64,000 nucleotides of DNA, from the NCBI GenBank assembly GCA_947095585.1, contig OX352762.1, forward strand, positions 91,734,249-91,798,248, written 5' to 3'. Positions 1 through 10,049 of this stretch are shown here, piece by piece (the first letter of the stretch is position 1; every line of letters begins with the position of its first letter). Position numbers and translations under genes: made by a program. The notes below the pieces were generated by a model. It did not search any database, was not told the DNA's origin, and saw only the letters and a program-made list of their open reading frames with translations. The stretch comes from Nephrocerus scutellatus. Its lineage: Eukaryota; Arthropoda; Insecta; Diptera; Pipunculidae.

Positions 1-194
1 GGGGCCTCAAATAGAATAGAAATAATAGAAATTATTGTCACCGGAAATATACATGTGTGCAAAATTTCAATAAAATCGGGCCATGGAAAGTGGGCTAAAA
101 ATTGATCAGAAAATCTGACCAGCCAGCCAGCCAGCCAGCCAACCAGCCAGCCAACCAGCCAGCCACGTGCACGCGAAGTTAATATAGAGAATTT
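1..194 (+). repeat. REP-1 interspersed repeat, copy 1
   Basis: This unclassified repeat recurs at 9748-10045, 39876-40290 and, partially, 29640-29770. The shared order is a block reading tgtgcaaaatttcaataaaa, then a short palindrome around gatcagaaaatctga, a variable CCAG/CCAA simple repeat (about 120-165 here), and an end block gcgaagttaatatagagaat. The fixed order and the matching end block suggest one mobile family. It has no coding capacity. It may be a non-autonomous Helitron or another terminal-repeat element, but no diagnostic terminus was proven. Confidence 0.6.
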
Positions 195-211
195 AAAAAA
201 AAAATTAAAAA

Positions 212-290
212 ATAATTAATATACATTTACTGAAGATTTCGGCCCCGTCCGTAAAAAAAGTCGTGTTGTGCATTCATTTTTTTTTATAAA
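212..290 (+). repeat. REP-2 tail fragment
   Basis: A short fragment of a second repeat family containing the block gtccgtaaaaaaagtcgtgt followed by a T-run. The same block occurs near 46215-46260, 51360-51410 and 56880-56930, where more of the element is present. It abuts REP-1 directly. The next 150 bases (300-450) hold only short GTCCGGTTG-like simple repeats. Confidence 0.45.
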
Positions 291-449
291 AAATTATATT
301 GAAGATAGAAATATGATTGCGAGCCCGAAGGGCGAAGCTAATAATCAAAGGACAAGAAAATTTTTCTAGCGTACGTGTGTCGGGTTGTCGGGTTGTCCGT
401 TTGTCCGGTTGTATATCGCGACATTTACCAGTCAGAATTTGATAGGACT

Positions 450-875
450 TGTTTTAAAACAAATGGTAAGCGCTAGGCTTGCGATGACGTGACGCACGGC
501 GCATGTCGCGTGTGGCGCGTGCAATTTTTTTTTAAACTCGGCTTGCGATGAGGTGACACACATAGCGCATCGCGTGTGTAAATTTTTTTGAAAAAAAAAA
601 AGGTATTGTTTTAAAACTTGACTTGCGATGACTTGACGCGTGTTACGTGTCGCGTGTGGCGCGTGAAAATACTTGTTTTAAAACTTGGCTTGCTATGACG
701 TTACGCGTGTGGCGCGTGTATTTTTTTTAATACTTGTTTTAAAACTTGGTTTGCGGTGCCGTGACGCGTGTTACGTGTCACGTGTCGCGCGTCGCGTGTG
801 TCACGTGTAATTTATTTTTTTTTAAATACTTGTTTTTAAACAATTGTCAAGCGCTCAGCTTGCGATGGTGTAATT
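450..875 (+). repeat. CpG-rich degenerate tandem array, about six units
   Basis: Units begin near 452, 533, 607, 674, 735 and 831. They share gttttaaaacttggcttgcg, then a CpG-rich core of alternating CGTG/ACGTG steps (such as gacgcgtgttacgtgtcgcg) and end in a T-run. Unit length varies from about 60 to 95 bp because the CGTG core expands and contracts. This is striking in otherwise AT-rich, CpG-poor flanks. No open reading frame of interest is present. ACGTG/CACGTG cores could bind bHLH-type factors, but that is inference only. Confidence 0.7.
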
Positions 876-944
876 TTGATTTTTTTTTTTGTATTTTATT
901 AGGAGATAAAAAATGTTTTTTTTTAAAGAAAAATCCTTTTAAGA

Positions 945-1000
945 TAATTCAGTCTTTAGGCTGAATTAGAACTATCCATATGGCGAGCTGAGAAGCTCGC
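945..1000. other. Two adjacent perfect hairpins
   Basis: TAATTCAG at 945-952 pairs with CTGAATTA at 961-968 around an 8-nt loop. Then GCGAGCT at 983-989 pairs with AGCTCGC at 994-1000 around a 4-nt loop. They follow the CpG-rich array and may mark the end of the element that carries it. Nothing further is seen from 1001 to about 1330 apart from AT-rich sequence. Confidence 0.55.
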
Positions 1001-1343
1001 TTTACTATCTTAAATTATATTAATTAATTAATTATTAGGGCTATGTGGCAATACTATTTCAATTTTTGTTTTGTTTTTTTGGTTACCCGCCATGACAGGA
1101 AATTTGACATTATGTGTTTTTTCTTCATTTCGTTTCCGATGTGGTGTTATTGTTTAAAAGAAATTTATTTTCTGGTTTATTTTACGAACTCAACTGTTTA
1201 AATACTTCTCATGTGTATTAATAAAAGCAAATAAATTTAAATTATACTTCACCGATAAATTATTCGTGTAAGTATGTGTTTTATTTCGGTATGCATCTAA
1301 AAACCCTTGTGTGCTACGATTAATTATAATTTCAGATGAAATT

Positions 1344-2668
1344 ATGCCGAAAGTCAAAATTTCAAATAGAAGTCGCTTAGAGGGTTTTGTAAAAGAGTAC
1401 AATGTATTCAAAACTGACGGACAAGTATTATATTGCAAATTTTGTAATGTAACAATAGTTGCAGATAAAAAATCTCAATTGGTGCAACATCTAAGTTCGA
1501 CTAAACACAAAGAAAATGCCAGAAAAAGTGATGGGAGTTCAAATCAAATATTTATATCAGATGCGATTAATCCAAATCTAACGTACAAAACTATGCAAAA
1601 TGCTAGTTTCTTCCGATATACCACTTAATAAATTAGCAAATCCCCATTTTGCTGAATTTATTCACAAATATACCAACTTCAAAGCTCCAGATCAAATTAC
1701 ATTAAGAAAAAATTACATAAATCTACTATACGGCGAAACCATGTTGAACATAAAAAGTATAATACGAAACGAATATGTGTGGCTGTCAATAGACGAAACC
1801 ACCGATGTTACAGGAACATACGTGGCTAATGTTGTAGAAGGCATATTAAATCCGGACGAGCTGAGTCGAAAAAGGTATCTGTTAAACGTTGCAGTGTTAG
1901 ATAAAGCCAACGGTTCAACTATAGCTAGGCTATTCGACGATTCGGTAAAACTTTTGGGCGATGAGTTCAACCGTGACCACATTTTACTATTTTTATCTGA
2001 TGCGGCTCCTTATATGGTCAAAGCGGCTTCTGCAATTAAAATTTTCTACCCAAAAATTTTGCATGTTACATATAATAATGGCACATGGAATTCATCGGAT
2101 TGCTGAAAAAATAAGATCTTTATACCAAAATGTTGACAAGATGATTGCGTCGGTGAAAAAAATATTTCTAAAAGCTCCATGGAGAGTCCAAATTTTTAAA
2201 GAAATTGAACCGGGGTTGGCAATTCCGCCGAAGCCAGTAATCACAAGATGGGGTACTTGGATTGAAGCTGTGGAATACTACGCCACAAATTTTGAAAAAA
2301 TAGAAAATATTTTATCGAAACGAACAGACGACGACTCTGCACCTCTTGAAACTATTAAGGATTTGTTTGCTAGGTCCGACTGGTAATCAAATAAAATCAA
2401 AAATAGCCGATGCAATGCAAAAAAACAATAACTTAAAAATCCTTCAATTGATTTCAAATATTTTAAGCGGTATGCGTATTCAACTCATCACCACAACTAT
2501 ACAAATGTGGAAGTATTGGCATTTAAGTATGCCCCAATTACATCTGTGGACGTTGAGCGGACATTTTCAATGTACAAAAATTTATTACGCGCCAACCGAC
2601 AGAGTTTCACTTTTGAAAATTTACAACATCACTTCATTATTTATTGTAACGAAGCCTTAAATTCCTAA
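1344..2668 (+). pseudogene. hAT-like / DUF659 zinc-finger transposase-derived gene, frameshifted
   Basis: The start ATG at 1344 lies just after a good 3' splice site (tataatttcag, ending 1335), so a 5' exon may lie upstream. Frame 1 carries a C2H2/BED-like finger (YCKFC with two later histidines, about codons 31-56), as in CGGBP1-like and hAT proteins. After a frame change near 1610 comes a DUF659-like segment with SIDETTDVTG. A second change near 2080 leads into WGTWIEAVEYY. After more frame loss near 2380, the C-terminal hAT dimerisation motif VDVERTFSMYKN reads through to a stop at 2666-2668. An AATAAA lies at 2734. At least three frameshifts make it a dead copy, although single-base assembly errors cannot be excluded. 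The family assignment is from motifs; the subfamily is unknown. Confidence 0.72.
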
Positions 2669-2739
2669 AAATAACCTATGCTTTAATTAATTTAAAAAAT
2701 TAGATAATCTATGAAATTTTTGTTAGTAACCGCAATAAA

Positions 2740-4654
2740 AGTGAATGAGCAGGATTTATTATTTATTTTTTAATATTTTTATTTACTTGTTTTTTATTTG
2801 TTTAGTTTAAAAAGAAATTTTGACGTATCGAAATACTCGTATGATAAAATAAAAGCAACTTTAATTAAGATACAACGTTTTTGTAGCTTTTTTTATTTAA
2901 AAAATGTAGGGTTGAAAACTTTTTTTTACTTTTTTTTTTTTTATTTATTAGAGGATATTTAAGGCGCCTAAATTCCAATTTTTAAGGCCTAAAAATCACA
3001 GCTTTAGTAATTATTAATTTCTAATTATTTATTTAATAAAAAAGCAATACAATTAAATAGAAATATGAAAGTATACTAGTAATTAATTAAATTTTTCCAA
3101 AAATGTATCTAGTGACATTTCACAGAACGACAACGATTTATATTTTGAGTATTGAAACTCTTATTTTACTAATACATTATTAATACATTATATGGTATTT
3201 TAACCTTTACGTTAACACAAATATTCGATTAGTGAAACAAATAAAGATCTTATAATTGTCACATTCTAATTGTTGGGATTGCAATTGGGTAGTTTATGAT
3301 GTTATAGATATGTTTGCCCCAATTAAATTGAATCTCGCTGATAATGTTGTCGTTTTGTTGGATTTTATTAATTTTTGTTACGTTGTCGTTTTTAGGCAAC
3401 AGTACTTTTAAGTTAACCTTATAATGAACAGTGAGATTCAACGAATAATTGTCCAATTGTTGAACAGTACATTAATGCGCATTTCTTCTTTGTTATATCC
3501 AAAGGATAAAAAATGTAGAATCTCCCAGTAGCTTTTTGTCATTAATTGTAGTTGCATAACAGTTACCTTTTTGATAAACATCAATTTTAAATCGCTGGAA
3601 TAAACAGCGAGGCGGACAAATACGATGCTCATTTTCAACTATAAAAGCAAAAAACATCCAACTAAATCTAATTTGTGTTCTTACATAATATCGTACCACC
3701 TTCCACTACAAATGATGATATGATGATCCAGTGAAGCACACCCGTGTTACTTACGAGAAGGTGTAACGGTTATGGAGTTATGTAATTATCACAGTGAACT
3801 GGAACTGGAACACATAACAATTAAATAATCCGCACGTCAGTTGGATTGTTTTGTTTTGCATTTGTATGAGCGGTGCTAAGGAGTTCCTACTTATCTGAGT
3901 CAAAGAAAACGCAAGCGATGCAAATTGGCATCGAGAGTGGTGGTAGAGTGGTATCGTAGATTAGTCGTGCGAGGTCATAAAAATATCAGACGTATTCAGA
4001 CGCATATCTTTCTCTTGACATACTCTTTTTACAATGTAACTTTTGTTAATTATGTGATTTAACACAAATAGCAAAAGCATGGCAGTGAGAGAAAAAAAAG
4101 TTTTCGCAATCAAGTTTTTCCCATTTACATTTCATAGTTTTTCGTTAATGGAAAATCATAATTAACACAGACTATAGCAGAGATAGTGGCTAATTTACAA
4201 GTTACCTTTCTTTGGGATATCTTGTAAAAAGCTACTTTCGAACGGAAAATCTCTGAAGCGGCAAATAGTTATATGGTAGTGATTATGATTAAAATATCCT
4301 CTCATCACATCAAATTTTTAAAAGGAGAAGCAGTTCATTGTACTCTTTGATTAAACAAAAAAATTTTCAAAACAGAGTTTTCAAGAGAAATGTCCGATCG
4401 AGGATAGAAATGTAAATTTTAATACCTAGTAGTGCAAACTTGTTAACTGAACATCAACATGCTTTCATATAACCTAGATTGTAATAAAGCTATAAAATAA
4501 AAAAAAATATTTTTTGATCATTACTCGTACAATTGCTTTTTACATTGCAAGAAAATGGCTCGGTAGGTTATTGAACTCATCAACCAGATAGATTTCTCGG
4601 GACCAATTTGCTAATTTTTTAGCAATCAATTATTGGGCGACAAATAAGTATTAC
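2740..4654. other. AT-rich intergenic stretch, no recognised feature
   Basis: Poly-A/poly-T tracts and short open frames only. The frames of 60-68 codons on the minus strand (3259-3699) overlap one another and show no family motif or codon-usage signal. I see no RNA gene, terminal repeat or transposon coding remnant here. Confidence 0.5.
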
Positions 4655-4665
4655 TAATTAAAAGA

Positions 4666-4957
4666 GAGTAAGTGCCGTGGCTCAGTGGAAATGCCCACGG
4701 CTACTGAGCAGGAGGTTCGTGGTTCAAATCCCAGTAACACCTAAAGTATTTTTCACGGTTTCCCACCTCTCGCGAATGGGTGACAACCTTTCCGAGAGTA
4801 ATAACTTGTCACGGAAAGCTTCTCAATTCGCCGTTTGAATCCGGCCTTAAATTGTAGGTCCCTTCCATTTGTGTCCAAAAATATACATGCGCAACACAAA
4901 TGGTTGCGAGATGCTAGGCCTTGGGCCGCAATGGTCTGTCGCGCCGAATATTATTAT
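4666..4957 (+). mobile_element. tRNA-derived SINE, copy 1 (11-bp target-site duplication)
   Basis: The head contains a Pol III A box (TGGCTCAGTGG, 4678-4688) and B box (GGTTCAAATCC, 4721-4731) at tRNA-like spacing. A tRNA-unrelated body of about 200 bp follows, and the tail is a short ATT repeat. The 11-bp duplication TAATTAAAAGA flanks it at 4655-4665 and 4958-4968. The same body recurs at 7330-7626 and 8379-8641. A functional tRNA is unlikely because the acceptor stem does not close. SINEs are transcribed by Pol III and moved by a partner LINE, which cannot be named from this window. Confidence 0.88.
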
Positions 4958-5269
4958 TAATTAAAAGAAAAAGGTAATCCCTGGCTCTTGGTTCTTGTGA
5001 AATGTTTTTGTCTATCCGAGAATTTAATACAAACATGCGTTCCATTTTCTGGGAAAAATATATACATGTGATAGTAACTTTTTTTTTTATCAAAAACTAC
5101 CTGGCGACAACACCACACATTTACGTAAACTTCTCGCCTTTGAAAGTTTGCATCCCGCTGTCATAGTGTTCTAAAATCTAACATTGACCAAAGTTTGATT
5201 GACGATCTATTTCCTTTCCATGCTTCCTACCAGAGCACTGTTTTAATTCTGGGACTAATCTTCTGATCG

Positions 5270-5750
5270 CAGAAGGGGTCACCATGTATTTTGTTTTGCT
5301 TTCCATCCGCTCGGTCTGGATGAAAACTTCTTGGGTTTCTACTAATGATGTGCCACATTAGAGACTTTGATTACTTTCTCCTACACCATATTGAAGAGGA
5401 TGGAGGGCAGTCCTTGTCAGAGCTTTATAAAGTTCTACTCTGGCTATGCTATCATCGGTAACTTGAATGTATATGAACAGATGTTAAAGTTTTGTTTTTG
5501 AGTTTTGAGTTGAAGTTTTGAAATTCTAATCACCTACCTAAGGGTTAAAATTTGATCACTTGTTGATTTGACTGGGTAGTCTTCGGTCATTATTGAGACT
5601 CAAATTCAGCAGTTAGCTGACCATTTAGAAACTCATGATGCCATCACTCTAAGATGCCTTTAAGATCAGGAAACAGATTAAACTCCTTTTGTGAGCACTG
5701 TGTCACAACACGGACTCCTTGGTAGAACTTCACGGACGAGGACGCATGAA
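5270..5750 (-). mobile_element. Heavily decayed RTE-like LINE (family A) fragment
   Basis: Minus-strand sequence aligns by eye with the better-preserved family A element at 21400-23455. Shared stretches include catgtattttgttttgct near 5282, a block around ctactctggctatgctatca (5437-5456) and the cttggtagaacttc block near 5718. Many indels and no open frame make this an old relic. About 300 bp that lie between the matching blocks in the better copy are missing. Flanks 4970-5180 and 5760-6100 hold nothing recognisable. Confidence 0.55.
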
Positions 5751-6109
5751 AGTGGCAGATAAACAGCATTAAAGTTGTACTAGGTGAGGTCCTAAGAGAG
5801 CGGTGAAATGACATAAGTACAGGGAAAAGGAGAGCTCAAGGTCACAAGCTCTTAGCGAACGGTCTCAGAACTCTAAACTCAGAGCAAATATATAATATTA
5901 TAAATAATATTGTAAGACTATGTATATTTTTCCGTTATCTATCGTTATTTATCTAAAAACATCAATCAATGGAGCACAATCAGCCCTGCTTACTGGTACC
6001 ATAACTTATATTGTTCTCAAAATGATAAAATTTCAACTTAATTGTATGAAGGACATTTTATAAAAATCAACCTGATAGAAACATCAAATAAATAAATTCT
6101 TGTATCTTT

Positions 6110-7000
6110 AGAGTACATCATCACACCATAGCTTTGAATTGTCATCGTGACTGCACACCTGTGCAAAATTTCAATACGATTGAATGATGGTTACTTCATC
6201 AAAAATACCACACAGAAAAAATTTGTGAAGCTCCTACATCACAAGTCCATTATCGGAACACTTCATTGGTACAATAACACCCCATTGCCATCGGGACTAC
6301 ATGTTTATGTAAAAATTCAACTAAATTGAAAGAAGAAAGAAAGTTGATGAAAATCGAGCTTCAAAATTTGTAGATAACAAACGTGTGAAATAAAATAATG
6401 CTTGTTCCTTCCTAGCCCATCATATGACCAGCTCCTTGGAATCATAACATTGTATTGTGATCAGGACTGTACATGTGTGCGAAATTTCAATTGAATTGAA
6501 TGACGGTAAGTGCATCAAATTCAAAATAGACTTGCAAGATTTGACACTGACAAATCTTTGAAGATCTTTAGTACAAGTCCATCATCGGAACATCTCATTT
6601 GCACCACAACATTGCATTATCACGGGGACTACATCTTAATACAAAGATTCAACTCAATTGGACAATAAGAAGTTGATGAAAATCCAGTTGCAAGATTTGC
6701 AGAGAAGATTTAGGTGAACCCAAAAAACTGTGTGTATCTTAAGAGTTCATAATCAGACCAGCTCAATGGAACCAAAACATTGTAATATAATTAGTACTGC
6801 ACATGTGTGCGAAACTTCAATTCGATTGGATAGCGAGAACTATGTCAAAATAGGCTTGCAAAATTGTTGACTACAAAATTTATGAAGCTTCTATATGCCA
6901 AGTCCATTGTCGAAAAAGTTTATTTGTGCCATAACATCGCATTGTCACGGGGACTACATGTTTGTGCAAAATTTCAACTCAATTGGACAACGGGAAGTTG
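6110..7000 (+). repeat. Divergent tandem array, about 325-bp period with half-repeats
   Basis: Three units are visible. The first half carries gaccagctccttggaatcat and catgtgtgcgaaatttcaat blocks (near 6125, 6427 and 6755). The second half carries the block caagtccatcatcggaac and a cacggggactacat block (near 6242, 6573 and 6899). The halves resemble each other (both end in caattc-attgga), so a unit of about 160 bp doubled before tripling. Units differ at roughly one base in five. The half-unit resembles the tgtgcaaaatttcaat block of REP-1, suggesting common origin. The reading frame at 6147-6329 is incidental. Confidence 0.7.
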
Positions 7001-7329
7001 ATTAAAATAGACTTCCAAGAATTTTGGTAAACAGATAAAGCAAGTTAAATAAAAGCTCTTAATAAAAAACCACTGACTATATTAATTTTTAAATTTAAAA
7101 GTTTTATTTTTAAAAAAAAATTAACGTATAAAGAAGAAATCATTTCATTTTTATACTCTAAAAGAATAGACCTTGCAGAAAATCATTAGGTACAAAGAAT
7201 TTTTAAATTTTTATTTCACTTTTCTTCTTCACGCTTCTTACTAAAATTGAGTATGTTCAATAAAATATAGAAAAACACTATACGTTCTTACTAATTTTGC
7301 TTAAATTATAATAAGTTAAAAGGGATAAA

Positions 7330-7626
7330 GTGGGCGCCGTGGCTCAGTGGATAATAGCATGGACTTCTGAGCAGGAGGTTCGTGGTTTGAATCCCAGTAA
7401 CACCAAAAATATTTTTCACGGTGTCCCACCTCTCGCGAATGGGTGACAAAGGTTCCGAGAGTAATAATTTGTCACAGAATGCTTCTCAATTCGCCGTTCG
7501 GATCCGGCATTAAATTGTAGGTCCCCCATTTGTGTGCAAAAATATACATGCGCAACACAAATGGTTGTGAGAAGCAAGGCCTTGGACCGCAATGGTCTGT
7601 CGCGCGCAAAATTATTATTATTAAAG
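7330..7626 (+). mobile_element. tRNA-derived SINE, copy 2 (9-bp target-site duplication)
   Basis: Same family as 4666-4957. The A box TGGCTCAGTGG is at 7340-7350 and the B-box variant GGTTTGAATCC at 7384-7394. The body and the ATT-repeat tail are conserved. The perfect 9-bp duplication AGGGATAAA is at 7321-7329 and 7627-7635. This is the most complete copy, about 297 bp. The minus-strand open frame covering it (7416-7658) is not a gene. Sequence between this and the array at 6110-7000 is plain AT-rich DNA. Confidence 0.9.
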
Positions 7627-7635
7627 AGGGATAAA

Positions 7636-8365
7636 AATATTACAAATTTTTTCAACATTATCAGAAAAGTATATTGGTTTCGTTCTCTACTATGCGTGGT
7701 ATAACGATTGTTCTTTTAACCGAATGAATAAACTAAAATAAATCCATTTATTGATTCAATTATGTATATGATTAGTGGCAGTTTTGCCTGTTGCATTACG
7801 ATTTATAAAAACAAAACCGTTCAATAAAATTCAGGTACAACAGTAAATACATAGGTTTATTGCAAGGTGACAAAAAGTAAAAAGTAGTTGGTGAACACTC
7901 GGCAGACTTACTGAGGTAAAATGAATTCAAATCGTATGCTAAAAATCTATACGATAAAAAATGGGTGACTGACTAAACTCTCAATTAGAGGCCGCCGCCG
8001 CAGGTATGCATGAACTAGATTGCTCGAGCATGAATAAATAACAATTATTCATGAAAATTCAATATGAATTAAGTATGTAGTAAAGATACGAGTAGTAAAG
8101 GTAAAGTCTAATACCTTACTTAGAAATGTAACGCAGATTAGTAACACCAAATAAGGTCTGATGTTGAACTAAATTATAGACTAAAATCGGTGAGTATTGT
8201 CAGAACTTGAGTAATGTATTCTGCAAGGCCATACGAGTGTGGGATTTATCAAAGAATATCGATTATTCACATCATGATGAAGAAGTAGAATTTATCTCTT
8301 CTACACTAGCAGACTGGGTGCGATATAGTTATTATATATACATTTATATAAGATGAAGCTAATTC
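7636..8365. other. AT-rich spacer between two SINEs
   Basis: No coding potential, RNA gene or repeat is recognised apart from short simple tracts and a gccgccgcc run near 7991. Confidence 0.45.
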
Positions 8366-8378
8366 ATCTTTATGTTTA

Positions 8379-8641
8379 TAATAATTCCAAGGCCGAGCTT
8401 CTCGCGACCATTTGTGTTGTGCATGTATATTTTTGGACATAAATGGAAGGGACCTGCAATTTAAGGCCGAATCCGAACGGCAAATTGAGAAGCTTTCCGT
8501 GACGAGTTATTACTCTCGAAACGTTTGTCAGATATTCGCAAGAGGTTTACCATGAAAAGTACTTTTGGTGTTACTGGTATTTGAACCACGAACCTCCTGC
8601 TCAATAGCTTTACGCATTTCCACTGAACCACGGCACCTACT
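8379..8641 (-). mobile_element. tRNA-derived SINE, copy 3 (13-bp target-site duplication)
   Basis: Reverse-oriented copy of the same SINE. The head with the A box lies near 8620-8641 and the tail near 8379-8390. The flanking duplication ATCTTTATGTTTA is perfect over 13 bp (8366-8378 and 8642-8654). The B box is mutated (read as GGTTCAAATAC), so this copy is probably poorly transcribed. The body carries small internal deletions relative to copy 2. Confidence 0.9.
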
Positions 8642-8654
8642 ATCTTTATGTTTA

Positions 8655-9740
8655 CAATTACAAAATAAAACATTTATTGTGTGCGTCACCAAACAAACAA
8701 ATTATTATGCTAGTGAAATACATTGAAAATGCACAGAGTGCTGGCAGTGCTTCAATCCACACAAACTTTATTATTGTAATCAGGCTTTAGTTGTTATTGA
8801 GTAAGATATTTTTATTTGAATTAACAAAATTTTACTGTTTTACGACTTACAAAATATAATATTGGTTAATTGGTGCTATAAATATATTTATAATATTTTT
8901 TCTTCAAAAATTTTTTTATTTATTATTCAGACTTTTTCTCTTATTAGTATGGCCCGACGAATCTTGTCCGCGTTTCTTACACATAAATGAGATAAAAATT
9001 CTTGAATTTAAATCTTTTGTTTCAGCGGATTTACGAGTAATAATAATTAAGATTGTTGAAAACGAACTCGAAGTATAATCTTTCAAACAACTCTCTTGAT
9101 AGCTTTAGCAACTGATAACAGCATGGAAATAGAAATTCGCAAACGGTTGTTTAAAGTTAAAAGAATCTATAACCAGAGTCTTTAAAGATTTCTTAAATTG
9201 AAAACCGAAACATATTAAGTATCTTAGCTGCGATGAATGATAAAATGATTGTATCAGAGTACTTAGAAATGGATGGGTGTTCAATAAAAAGCACTAAGAC
9301 CTTTTAAACACGTTCTACTGAAAAGTCTTGTAGGGAATTGTTGTTCTATATATGCCGAAAGTTCAATCGGGTCCTCTGGATGTGAGCAGGACAAGTCCTT
9401 TACGATAATAGAATTACATCACAAATAACAAAATCATCCATTACAATGTTATCTTTAACTAGGATGTCGAATGTTTAAAGATGCCAGTATGCACCACATC
9501 GACTCCAAATCGAAAGCAAATCAAATCAGAAATCAGCAGATGTAAGCAATTTAGTCATTTGGTTATAAACAATAGATTTTCCGTCATTATTTTCAAATTT
9601 ATCAGTCTACCAAGTATAGCTTGATCGTCAACACAAAAGTTTATTTAAAATTATTCAAAGAATTCCCAACCCCAACCAGACCATAAATGAAGAATCCCAT
9701 TTGTGTTCTTGTACAAGTATGTAATAATATTTATATGATT
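8655..9740. other. Intergenic DNA, nothing recognised
   Basis: AT-rich sequence without open frames above 60 codons, inverted repeats or transposon motifs that I can support. Confidence 0.45.
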
Positions 9741-9747
9741 TTTTAAA

Positions 9748-10045
9748 TTCTCTATATTAACTTCGCGTGCACGTGGCTGGCTGGGTGGCTGGGTGGCTGG
9801 CTGGGTGGTTGGTCAGATTTTCTGATCAATTTTTAACCCACTTCCCATAGCCCGATTTTATTGAAATTTTGCACACACGTATATTTCGGTGACAATACTT
9901 TCTTTTAAAATTTGGAAGTGATCGGGCCCCGGGTTCGTGGGGCTTCCATACAAATTTAAAAAAATTACCCGATACCGATACCCAATAAACAATACTTTTT
10001 CTAAAATTTGGTATTGATCGGGCCCCGGGTTCGGCCGCAAGGCCC
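9748..10045 (-). repeat. REP-1 interspersed repeat, copy 2
   Basis: It begins with the end block attctctatattaacttcgc, then a CTGG/GTGG simple repeat, the palindrome-like gtcagattttctgatcaa and the block gattttattgaaattttgca. It continues with two tandem modules of about 120 bp, each carrying gatcgggccccgggttcg (near 9920 and 10016). These modules also follow the core at 39876-40290, so they are part of the element. Open frames on the minus strand here merely translate the modules. Confidence 0.65.
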
Positions 10046-10049
10046 TTAT

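Noticed and set aside
450..875. CRISPR-like spaced repeats
   Set aside because: Unit length and the intervening cores vary gradually, the genome is eukaryotic, and no cas-like genes are present.
4666..4740. Possible functional tRNA gene
   Set aside because: A and B boxes are good but the acceptor stem does not close, and the same head begins three repeats with target-site duplications, so it is a SINE.
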